64,000 bases of DNA from Dimorphilus gyrociliatus. Lineage: Eukaryota; Annelida; Polychaeta; Dinophilidae. Position numbers and translations under genes: made by a program. Below the pieces are notes generated by a model that saw only the letters and a list, made by a program, of their open reading frames with translations, made no database searches and had not been told where the DNA came from. Positions 36,061 to 46,700 of this stretch are shown one piece after another (positions within the stretch are counted from its first letter, which is position 1; each line of letters starts with the position of its first letter). The stretch is from NCBI GenBank assembly GCA_904063045.1, contig CAJFCJ010000014.1:979376-1043375 (forward strand), written 5' to 3'.

Positions 36061-36988
36061 ACTGCGTTTTTCTTCAATATTTACTTATCAGCCTCGATTT
36101 TCGAATGGTGAGAAGATTTTCAGCTTTGTATTTGTCATGCACCGGTAAAGTGTAAATTGACTAAAATATCGACGTAACTTACTATGCAAACATATTCAAT
36201 ATATCGCTTGTTGAACGTAATATATATATCTACATAAGTATATATATATAAGACCCCATAAATTATTATTCTATAGAAAATTTGACGTACGCTGTGTTTA
36301 TTTTCGGTAAAAAGGAGTGGAACAGTTTTACTACAAATTAAATATCTAGTCTTTCCTTAATATTATTGATTTAAAGGTTATAGAGAAAAAATTATAATAA
36401 TTATTCATAAATAAAGAGAAATATAATAACAAAAATAAAATTTGTAGTAAAATGGCGGCCATTCTTTTTCAAAAATAGAACGTTCCTTTTTCTTTAAAAG
36501 AATATTCTTAATCTACCTTTCCTTTATCAATAATAGAGAAACGTGGCATAATCAAAAATGTTTTTTTTTTTGAATAAACTTGATTTTCTCAAAGAAAAGA
36601 AGAAATTAAAACCAAATAAACTGTAAAAATGTAACTGTTTATTTGTTTTAAGGAATATATATATTTTTATATCAAAAGGCGGGAAAAAGTAGCAAATATC
36701 CGATTGTAAACATAATATATAATTTAATAAAGAGACTAAAAAGTAAAAGTGAAAAAAAAGCCCATCTTTATTGTTTTATTTAAATATTACAAAATTATCA
36801 ACTTGTGTGGCCATTTTGGAAGAAAAAAAATTTTTTTGTTGAATACTGAAAAATTGTTTGAAGCGAGTTTTAAATTACTTTTAGTATACAATCAATGAGT
36901 AATCTAGACAACTTGGAAAATAATGTATGTTTTGTTTATACATCTGCTTCCAGTATTCCGAATATAGCCAGTGTCAATTTCTCCCTCT

Positions 36989-37046
<58 letters not shown>

Positions 37047-37124
37047 CTCTCTCTCTCTTTCTTCCTTTTTTTTCACACCAAGTTCCTGTAGCGCCATTTA
37101 CCAAATCGACTTCAACTGGCAAAC
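36061..37124. other. Spacer between the CARD gene and the secreted orphan
   Basis: An AT-rich interval ending in a long CT microsatellite (37000-37058) about 70 bases before the next start codon. The frames across the microsatellite are low-complexity artefacts. No gene seen. Confidence 0.45.
37000..37058. repeat. (CT)n microsatellite
   Basis: A long CT run with a single G interruption at 37044, just before the secreted orphan gene. It may lie in that gene's promoter or 5' leader. Confidence 0.94.
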
Positions 37125-38089
37125 ATGCTCTGCAAACTAGTTTTTAACGTATACGTAATTTCTTTAGTTTGGTCACAACCTCTAACAGGTAAGTGATTTT
37201 ACATGGTCAGCTAATTAATGTACTAATTAACTTATGATTTTTTAATCAATATTTAATTATTATAAATGTAAAAGAGAAAGGTGAAAAGTGTGAAAAAGCT
37301 GCCAACATCTTAATGAATTTCATTAAAACTAAGGAAGCAGTCATTCCATACACGAATACGCTAATTCGCAATGATTATAGTTACTTTCTCACAAACTACG
37401 GAATTGATCTGCAAAATGAAGATGAAATACGAAAATTAGTTTGTACCTTATCAGGTAGTATAAAAAAGAATTTAGTTCTTTTTAACGACTAGTGATCAAT
37501 GAACTTGTTTTATAATATAGAGGAAAATTTTGATATTGAAAAAACAAGTCAACAACTAAACTTAGAAAGTTCAACAAAAAATCTATTGGAATTGCTAAAT
37601 GATACTGTTTTGTCAGAACAAAAATTCTCTAATAGTAAACGTCTTGTGAATTATTTAAGACGGTTTAGTACGGAATGTTATATTGGTGATTGGAAGTTTG
37701 ACAATGGTTATTACTATAGGGCGGCAAAGTTGTTCTTTGCTATTATTCATATATATGGAAATAACTGGTGCGATAAATACGGTAGCCATATTATCACAAA
37801 ATGCAATATACTGCCTCAACGCCGTCAGCATATTCCTTGGTTTTTCAGACCATTTATTGGTAAGATACTTTTGTACCTTTTATACAAGTGTATAGAAGTG
37901 AAATTTAAACTATTCTTTTGTTCTACTACTTCCATCATTCGTACCTTTGTAATTATCCGTTTAACAGCATCCCACAACACCGACGAAATGGTATACCTAT
38001 TAAAATCAACGGTCCCTGATGACAACAAAATGGTATCAAATTTTCAATGCAGGCTTCTGTCGTTAAATTTAAAAGACAATCAAATTTAA
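37125..38089 (+). CDS. Predicted secreted protein of unknown family
   Basis: The four exons are 37125-37188, 37275-37454, 37521-37859 and 37968-38089. All join in phase 1 and total 705 nt (234 aa). The first exon encodes a signal peptide (MLCKLVFNVYVISLVWSQ). The mature part has a few cysteines (KGEKCEKAAN, RKLVCTLS, FSTECYIGD, NNWCDKYG, IITKCNILP) and looks mostly helical, with many hydrophobic and aromatic residues. I do not recognise it. Equal phase-1 introns around short modules are typical of secreted animal proteins. Whole-gene phase agreement supports it as real. It could be a lineage-specific effector, but no function is claimed. Confidence 0.65.
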
Positions 38090-39045
38090 GTGTGAAAAAT
38101 CACAGAGGAAGTACTTCATTTATCAAGTGTCTATTAAACTTATTCTTAAGATAGCTATTCAAATCAAAGCTTAAACTTATAATGTCCCCGAGCTTTCTCG
38201 ACCTAAATTTCGAATAAGTCCAATTAATTCACTAATCTCATATCCAATTTATTTTGGCCTATTTCAATTCTTAAATTTCTTATCAGTCATGGATTATTTT
38301 AAGAAGAAGCAGAAAGCTGTAAGGACATTTAAAGTGCTCTAATAAGTATATAAATCCTTTTTTGGAGTCTTAAATCTGCCAGAAACATAGATGATAACGT
38401 TTATTGTATAGTATAGGTCAGATTGCCAGAACACCCTCCTCCAGATGCTATATGTCAATGATAGTTTACAACTTATTTGTGTATAGAATTCAAATTTTAG
38501 TTCAAAAAGAGAAAAATTCATAGAATTCTGCATTGAAAATTAAAAGATAAAAAGCTACGTTGATCAAATTACTGAAATTGATGTTCACACCACTCTTGTC
38601 CAGTTGAAATTACTAAGGGAAACATTAGAGTTTTTCAATCAGGATTTTATAAATATGTTCAATGACATAAACCAATTGGGAATTTTGCCCAATACGGCTT
38701 TTAAACTCACTCCCGATTAAAAATGGATGGAAGAAAACTCGTATTCTAGCTATCTCGTTTTTTCTCTCCTTTGCCCTCTACCTCTAGGTGCTAGACAGCG
38801 AAGCTTGATATATTTTAACACTAGAATTTATATGGACAATAGATAATATTTCTAATACTGATATATACACAATTTTTCAAGTGATGACATAATATAAAAA
38901 ACTTTATTAGAAAACTTAATATATAAATCAGAAAATAAAGAAATATAAGGAAAGCAAAGCTTAACAGAACTTCATATTTTTGTGAAATGATACTAAAAGA
39001 AAAAATGTTTAAACTGCAAAATCAAAAAAGAAAAGATAGACGTAG
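38090..39045. other. Convergent 3' spacer before SIRT2
   Basis: AT-rich, with no supportable coding region. Presumably 3' UTRs of the secreted orphan (+) and SIRT2 (-). Confidence 0.45.
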
Positions 39046-40845
39046 TTAAGATTTTTTAGGTAATTTCTTACTTTTAGCATCTGTTGCTTTCTTTGGTGAA
39101 GGCTTAGTCTTTTTGTCGGATTGTTTTTTAATAGGTGTGTCTTTCTTAAACACCTTAGTTGGTACACCTAACTCTTTCTGTTAATGAAAAAAAAGAATAA
39201 TAATGCATATAGATTGAATATAACATTCCAATCATTATTCTACCTCCCATCCTAGGCGTTGGGCCAATTCTATGCATCCGTCATCAGCTTTACCTTTCCA
39301 AAAGACATCCCTAAAATAATTTACATAAATTACATACTAATTATCAATATGTACATTTGACCTATAACTGACCTGTAATTATTCGCTTGCCCAAATCTAA
39401 AATTACATCCACCTCCGAAAAAAAGAGCCTCCCAAGAATCCTGTCCCTAAGTAAGTAAAAAGAAAACTATTGAATAACAAGCTTGAATTCTTATTAAATG
39501 AAGTATTACATTAGATGGTGGAGGTTCCATATTGATATATAATCTAGGGGTTGTTTCCGGAACTCTATTGAAAGCACGAATAAAACGTTAGTTGGACAGA
39601 AGCCATTCGTTATTTAAATATACTTATTTATCAAAGAAGCAAATGGTTGGACAACTAAAGAAGTTCCGATAACAATCAGAAGATCACACTGCGGGAAATC
39701 CTGAATATGAAAGTTAAATATATTATATTTCTGTCAGAGAGCAAAAAGGTTATCGTACTGATTTTAGTCTTTCGTGAAATAAAGATGGCAAGGCCTCTCC
39801 GAAAAATACGATATCTGCAAAGATATGGGTATTGTCTTTGTTTATTATCTGTGATTTGTACTCTTATTAACAATTATACCTGGTTTAATTAGCCCGGAGC
39901 AATCTTCAGTTTTTTCGCAACGGGGTATCTCTTCTTTAAACACTTTTTCTATAGAAAGAAAACAATATAAAGAATTCAATTACCTTTCTGATAAACTCTT
40001 AAAATTACTATATTTTGTTACCTTTTACCCAATCCTGGCTGTACTCAGCTTTACAATTAAGACAATGCGCCTTACTAAAAGTACCATGAGCTTCAACAAG
40101 CATTTCATCAGTTAATCCAGCCTCTCTCTCAAGCATGTCAATATTCTATTCAACAAAGGTAAATTAATTAGGCGTTAGCAGGAAAATTTAAGAAACTACC
40201 TGAGTATAATGACGAAGAAGTAGTCCTTTATCCCATAGTATTTTAATAAATTTATGGCAAGGAGTTGGCTGGAAAAGGATTATTAAGATAAACAAACTAT
40301 ACTACTTTTAGTAAATGGAATTTAAACGTTATATCATACTTGAAATTTTCCAGGCCAAAGTTCACGAGCAAGATCATAGAAAGGATTCGGATTTTCCTTG
40401 AAAAAATCAATCGAAAACATTGCAGTTGGAGTTGGTAAGTTGTATTTTTGTAAATTATCGTATAGACCGGATCCCGGAGTTCTGAAATCAGGAATTCCTG
40501 CAGCTGAAAAGGATTGCATACCAAAATGATTTCTTTTTGTGCTAGATCGATAAGTAAAACTTACATGTTGAAATTCCGGCTCCGGCCATGGTTATAACTT
40601 TCTTGCATTTGTTTGATTTTATATATTCAGCTACTCCAGCAAAAGTTAATTCGGGTAGTACTTGCTCTGGAAGTGTCTCTTCTTCTTCATTTGCTATTTT
40701 CGCTTTTTCGTTTAACAACTTGCTTAATGCTTCTAATCCTCCATCTCCATGGAAGCGTAACAAATTAAGAAATAATCAGGCTTGTTGCATAATTTTACTT
40801 ACCCAGGGTATTTTTAGTAGATTCTTCAGTTGGTTTTTCTGCCAT
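39046..40845 (-). CDS. SIRT2: NAD-dependent deacetylase, sirtuin 2
   Basis: Twelve small exons, read from high to low: 40845-40803, 40744-40565, 40503-40340, 40268-40200, 40145-40022, 39948-39880, 39814-39759, 39700-39624, 39564-39510, 39446-39373, 39310-39244 and 39177-39046. All phases fit; 1110 nt, 369 aa. It begins [15 protein letters not shown]. The sirtuin core shows GAGIST (NAD loop), [21 protein letters not shown], catalytic His in VEAHGTF, zinc cysteines in HCLNCKAEY and [17 protein letters not shown] and [11 protein letters not shown]. The order and the text match human SIRT2, a cytosolic tubulin/histone deacylase. The second zinc pair is spaced C-x5-C. The C-terminus is a lysine-rich tail. 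It shares a short head-to-head promoter with RAD51D. Confidence 0.92.
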
Positions 40846-41108
40846 AGTTTGCTTAATCTTCCGAAATTTTATTTGACAAGAGAAATCAAAATTTAAAGTA
40901 TCTAAATCCCCTTTAAAACCCGTTGATTAGACTATTAATCTAGAAGGAGGTTATTAATCTAAACTAGAATCAAAATTTCTGCTAATTTTGATTGATATTG
41001 GTGAAAACTGTTAGATAATGGAAGATTTTACTTTGATGAAAGCGACACCTATGGCGGGACGTTACATTTAACCGTTTGTATGTAACATTGAATCAGGCGA
41101 AATATAGC
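40846..41108. promoter_or_regulatory. Bidirectional promoter of SIRT2 and RAD51D
   Basis: Only 263 bases separate the SIRT2 and RAD51D start codons, which are transcribed away from each other. An E2F-like core TGGCGGGA lies at 41052-41059. That would fit S-phase expression of a RAD51 paralogue; binding is inferred from the motif only. Confidence 0.55.
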
Positions 41109-41945
41109 ATGAGCATACCATCATTAAACGATATTATTTCAAATAAAGAACATATAAAAAAACTCAGAGCATTCGGCGTGTACAATATATGTCAATTAAT
41201 CAAAGAATGGCCAAATATCGCAAAAACTGTCGAGATGAACGATAAAAGAGTATGTCTTGCTTCGAAACAAGCGCTAGATATATGCTCGGAAATTGTAGAA
41301 TCAGAAATGCAGAATGGAATGGACGTTTATAATAGAGAAATAAGTGATAAATTTCCAAAAACAATTACAATTATGAAAGAACAACTGCATCCAGCTGATA
41401 TGGTTGAGATATGGGGTTCTGCGGATGGTAGATTATCAACTATCTGCTTGGAAGCTTGCTGTAAAATATCTTACAATCTAAAAGATTGTGTTGTAATGTA
41501 TGTTCATTCGAATTCCCCAGTCTTACCGATGCAAATTGGAAGTATTTGTAAAGAATTTATACCAGAAAGTGATTTGAAAGATGCTTCTCGAGCTCTGATT
41601 AAGAACATCCTATTGAGTCACGTTAATGATATTTACCAACTTCTCGATCTTGTCTATTGTATAGCCAATGGAGGATATGACAAACTAAAGTTTATCTTTA
41701 TCGATTGTATCTATCAATTTATTGCGGGATATTTTACTGTGGAAAGTGAACGATATATAGAAATCGTTCAAACTGTAATAGACGCGTTGAGAACTCTGAC
41801 AGCTTCTCGACGTATAACTATCATTTATACAAACCACTTAGTTAGAGACGAAATTAGTGATTCGGTAAAACCGGCATTAGGAAAATTATGGGCTACACTG
41901 CCCACTAAAAGGATATATATATCACCACCAGACGGCGTATGTTAA
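41109..41945 (+). CDS. RAD51D: RAD51D-like recombination protein with degenerate Walker A
   Basis: A single uninterrupted frame of 278 aa from ATG 41109. The N-terminus has the helical linker seen in RAD51D (KLRAFGVYNICQLIKEW). The C-terminus TNHLVRDEISDSVKPALGKLW matches the RAD51D signature TNH..RD...KPALG..W, which separates it from XRCC2 and RAD51B/C. The Walker B strand is present (FIFIDCIYQF). The Walker A site, normally GPPGSGKTQ, reads GSADGRLST: the invariant lysine is gone. RAD51 paralogues support homologous recombination and fork protection as a BCDX2 complex. ATP binding by this copy is doubtful. It has no intron although its neighbours have many, so intron loss or retroposition is possible. 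A frame extension upstream exists only with a non-ATG start. Confidence 0.82.
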   Translation: MSIPSLNDIISNKEHIKKLRAFGVYNICQLIKEWPNIAKTVEMNDKRVCLASKQALDICSEIVESEMQNGMDVYNREISDKFPKTITIMKEQLHPADMVEIWGSADGRLSTICLEACCKISYNLKDCVVMYVHSNSPVLPMQIGSICKEFIPESDLKDASRALIKNILLSHVNDIYQLLDLVYCIANGGYDKLKFIFIDCIYQFIAGYFTVESERYIEIVQTVIDALRTLTASRRITIIYTNHLVRDEISDSVKPALGKLWATLPTKRIYISPPDGVC

Positions 41946-42225
41946 CGTTTAAAAAATGTTCTTTCTGTACCTTTACAGCATAAATATTAAAATTGCACTA
42001 GGTAATATTTAGTACTGAAGAAATCTAAGAGAATCATTCATATAATAAGTTAAGGAAGACATTATCAAATTGGCATTATTGGTATTAATAAAACATTGGA
42101 AAAGGAGGAAATATTAAAAAGCATATATAAATTTATATATATATATATATGTATTTACATATTAAAAGAACATTGGCTAGTATTGGAAGAATAATTGCTT
42201 ATCTTCGGCAAGTCTCTTATATTAC
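41946..42225. other. Short spacer after RAD51D
   Basis: About 280 AT-rich bases including a TA run near 42138-42150. Likely RAD51D 3' UTR and the leader of the next small gene. Confidence 0.4.
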
Positions 42226-42591
42226 ATGCGATTAGTTGATCGATGTGAAACGAGAAACTACCAGTCTGTTATTTCTGTACAACATTTAGACATGATTTTA
42301 CTTATGAAGAAGAAGAAACGAAAAAAATTTGCTTTATTACTATTTATTCTCTTTATGTTTATTATACAAGTGACATTAAACTATAAAAAGCCTGATTTGG
42401 AAAATTTCAACATGGTAGAAAGTCGACATACTGTTAAGAAACTTCGTAACTTTATAACTCCATTCTACTCACGTCGTAGGAGAATTGGTAGAGTTGGACG
42501 TCGTAAACCTCGACATCGAATTGAGCCTACAAACGCAATGCAGTTGGTTACCTTAAGTGCATTCGTTAATTCGCTAGAAAAGCCCGTATAG
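42226..42591 (+). CDS. Small basic membrane-anchored protein, unknown
   Basis: A 121-residue open frame. A basic stretch (LMKKKKRKKF) precedes one hydrophobic helix (ALLLFILFMFIIQVTL), giving the look of a type II signal anchor or an uncleaved signal. The outside part is strongly basic, with paired and quadruple arginines (YSRRRRIGRVGRRKPRHR), then a neutral end (NAMQLVTLSAFVNSLEKPV). Dibasic sites next to glycine resemble prohormone processing sites, so a peptide precursor is conceivable, but the anchor is atypical. I do not recognise it. Five bases after its stop another short frame begins at 42597, running to a good donor (GAA G|GTGAGT), with a matching acceptor near 43159. Together these would encode only 24 residues. 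Confidence 0.45.
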   Translation: MRLVDRCETRNYQSVISVQHLDMILLMKKKKRKKFALLLFILFMFIIQVTLNYKKPDLENFNMVESRHTVKKLRNFITPFYSRRRRIGRVGRRKPRHRIEPTNAMQLVTLSAFVNSLEKPV

Positions 42592-43710
42592 TGGAATGGT
42601 CGATGCAGAAAAAAAGGATCGTAAAGTTCGTTTAACAGAAGGTGAGTACTTTCTTTAATCAAACAATACTGGTAGGAGGAAAACCTTTAATGTTGCTTTT
42701 TATAAAGATTAAAATACACATTAGCACATTTATATGCAGTTTACAATAAACCATAGAATTTGTATTAGTATATCCTATTTATATTAATATATAAATAAAA
42801 ACATATATATATCTATATACAATATATATAGAATATGCATTTTTACAGCGTGTTTTATGTAAAGTATATCAAAATTTGGACTAATCTCTACTATTGTATT
42901 CGTTAATTTTAGTTTTCTATATGCCTTTCGAAAAACAAGCAGATTTCAATTTTCCAATTTCAATAGGCCTATTATTGCTGTTCTTTTAACGCAAAAATAA
43001 ATATATTCTACCTCCATTAAATTTTCTGCACGCTAAATTCAAATTATTACTAAAATAATAATAATAAAAAAAATGATTTATATTTTCTTTATTATAATAA
43101 AAACAGGAATTATTTATATATTCATTTTAATATAATTGTTGTTTTTCTATTTATTGCAGTGGAAAAAGAATCTCGTTCAACTAGATGACGCTGCGAATCA
43201 TTTACTTTTTATTTTTGGTAATAGAATATCTAACGCTTATGACGCCTTTGTGAAAATTTTTCTTGGATTTTAAGTTTCTTTATTTAATAAACTTTTAAAA
43301 AACATATAATTAAAAAAGTTATTAATAAGTTTTCTTGTATTTTAAATATCTTTATCATTTGTTTTCTGTATTTTGAAAATTCTAGATATCTATCTCCTCT
43401 GTACATAGTCTAATTAAAAGTTCGTACAAATAGGCACGTAATAAGATGATATATAGTTATTTTATGCCATGCATGGAACACGCATAGTTCGTCGTGTGCA
43501 TATGCTTTGACAGCAGCGGATGTTTTTCCTGTACCATTTACCATTATTTCTTATCTGTACAAAAAATGGACGTTGCATAGACGCTAGCGAAAGTATAGCA
43601 CCACAATCAAAAGAAAAGTCAAAAAAAGCAAAAAAAAAAGAGGAACAACACGACGTTTTTCTGTTTCTTTTTTCCAGAGAAGGTTTTTTTTAATATTTTC
43701 AAGCAATTTT
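42592..43710. other. 3' spacer before KIF26
   Basis: AT-rich, with one TAGGCCTA at 42964-42971 and a TATATA cluster near 42785-42835. Apart from the 24-codon split frame described with the preceding gene, nothing is seen. The right end should be the KIF26 3' UTR. Confidence 0.4.
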
Positions 43711-46700
43711 TTAAACGGAACTTTCAGCACCTATGAACTTTCGTTGACGGTTTGTCGATTGAACAGTAGTGACTGGAGGAGAACCGGAAGTATCAAAAAC
43801 TGTCACCACCATTATTCTAGATTTGCATGCGGCTACGCGTTTTTCCAAAATTGTGGTTTCGTTCTCTAGTGCCTGAACGTAGTGAGGATCGTCTCTGTCC
43901 ATTTGTTCTGCCACGTACAAATCGTAGCTCCATGTCGACGGATCAATCATTAAGGCTTCCTTAGCTGACCGTAGCTCGTCCTTGAGCGTGGCTTGTTTAT
44001 TGAGAAGACGTCTTATCCTCGCCCTTCTCGCTCGAACGCCATCGTCTTTAATCGCTCTGCATTGTAGACGTTCAACGTCCTTGGAATTATAGGCTTTCAA
44101 TTCAAAACCAGCTGTTACACCTCCAGCAGAACTTTCACTTGTCGAATCTGCATGAGCTGAGGAAGAAGATGTATTTGTACTATCTCTTAGCATACTCTCG
44201 TATCCTGATGACATGTCAGTTTTCGAGTGACGTTGAGCGTTAACTGTGGGTTCTGTAACTGTGGCGTATGGGGATGCTATGGACGGTCCGCTTAGCTTCT
44301 TTTCTTTTTTAACAGGAGAAGGCGATTTGGAGCAACTCCTAGTAGATTTACTGGAAGTTGATGAAGAGGCACTCTTCGTAGGGGAATTATTCTTTTTCGG
44401 TGAGACTGTTGGTAGTTTGGACGCCTTCTTAGATGGTGTAGGTGTTGACGTAGTTGAAGAAGATTTTTTTGATGATATAAAGGCTCCAAATCGACTTTTA
44501 GCAGATAATTTTGGCGAAGGTGATGCTACGGATTTTGATTCTTTTTCTTTTTTGCTTTTATCCTTCTTTGATGTTGGCAATTTAGATTGCCGATTTGGCG
44601 TCTTTTTATCAATGTCATCCGTAGCGTCTTTCGTTACTTCGACATTATCTCGAACCATCTCATCTGCATGCATATGTAAATTAGGATTCGACGCCCCGTC
44701 AGGCCGTCGTAGGCACATGGGCCGAACAACCGCCTTGTCATCTCCATCGGTCGGCACATGGAATGAAGAATTATGTGACGTACAGTTTATGCGCCAGGTG
44801 GCGTTCTCTTGAACACATTCCAGTCGTTCATCGGCGTCAGCCTCATAGACACTTTCTCTAGTCGTCGTTGGTTCGGATGATTCTGTCGTTGTATTCAATG
44901 ATTCATCCAGCTTAACGTCGGTAGTTGTCAATTTAGAGACGCCTCTGGGAGGTGGTGCAGGTTTTGTAGGCCTAGTTATACGTGGACTCTCTGACCTTGT
45001 TCGATTAGAGGTCGGCGGTACAGCCACTTCTGCAGAAGTGGGGGGTCGCCTCTCTGATTGGCTTCTAGAAGGCAACATTTCTGTCCACATCCTCGATGGA
45101 CGGGCAGCACTTTTTTGATTACCAACACAAAATTCAGTAGGTCCGTCGACCCATAGTTCATTTGGCTTTTTATCGTGGGAAGTGTCAAGATAGCGACCAA
45201 TTGGGGGAGGAACATATGTTCCCTGAGGAGGATCAGGGTAAGAGATGTAGTGATGGGGAGAATAGGCAGTCGGAACTGGTAACGGCTGTAAACATGGGGG
45301 TCCGTCAACCCAACATTCTTTAGACGTTGGATTAGAAGAAACGTTTGCTTTTCTCATTGCGTTACGACAAGCAGCCTTTAAGGCGCTTTTCCTCGGTGAG
45401 TTTTTTACACCCATAGAAGGAGGAGGTGGAGGTGGTTTTCTAATTTCGTCGACTGTTTCAGTTAACAGACATCGACTCATTGGCGGTGGTATTGTTAATC
45501 CTAACTTTTCCGGTGTATCTGTATCAGTTGTACTCTCGCTGAGTGATTGACTCCTCCTTCCGACGTAAATTACAGTATCGCAGGATTGCTCAGAACTTGA
45601 CGAATAATCATGACCGGAATCGCTCGAGTATCGAACGCCCATTCTAACGCCCATTCTTAACCTTCGTCTCCCAACGCTCTCATCGCAAGAAGACCCCGAT
45701 TCCGAGCTATTTGTCATCTGTTATGTAACAAATAGAAAAACATCCCCTATAATATTACTGTACAATAAATAAAAAGCGACCTTTGCCCGCTATCAATTAT
45801 GGACAAATAGGACGCTCTTATTACGAAACGATTGCCGGAGCGCATTTGGCGTCTGGCCGACTAATTCGATTGACGAACCTTCGTTTTTCGCCTCTTCATC
45901 CGATGAATTCTAGACGCCAATTGTATAACTTGAAGCGTCTCATTGTAGGCGTGTATGGACGGTGAAACGTGGGTTACTAAGCAAGCCCTGCACGACAAAC
46001 TGCCCAGGGCTTCTCTTAATAGTTGCGTCAACTTGCTATCCCTATGCGGTACGTGGCGTTGGCCATTTAACAGGGCCAATATGACGTTGCCGAGGGAGGA
46101 TAAGCTGAGGGCGGCACCATCCTTACTCTTCCCGCAACTTCCTAGGTCGATTAAATGAAGTCGGCTTCTGCCTCCGGCAACTGTCAGCAGAGGGCGTTTA
46201 GTAAAAATTTCAAATTTATGGAAACGATATATTAGATATTCTTCCTATGGAAGTTATCAATAACTTACCTCCACTGCCCGCTTGCCCAGGTTTTTCGGCT
46301 GCTTTATCTAGCCTGTACTGATAAACGTGCAGGGTAAATAATAAATGAGAATTTCTAGCGTCCTCCTCTGCTTCCGGTACAGTTCTAGCAGCAATTGCAG
46401 CGTCTAAATAATAAGCTGCCCGATGAGCCGATGGTGCCCTTAGTTCACTTTGATTCTCCAACTGAGTACCCATCACTGGATGTTCTCTTAAATAAACTCC
46501 TGGTGCAGTTGAACCGCCTGACTCTTGAGCATTAGCGGCCTCCGCTAATAAATCCTTAAGTGTCTCCTGCTTGCCCATCACTTCAACAGCCGATACACGA
46601 ACTGAGAAACGTGCTCCCGTTCTCTCTTTCTCTTCGTGTATTAAGCGGAATAACCAAGATATTGCACAAGGTATAATACCCAAATTTTGAGGATTATCAT

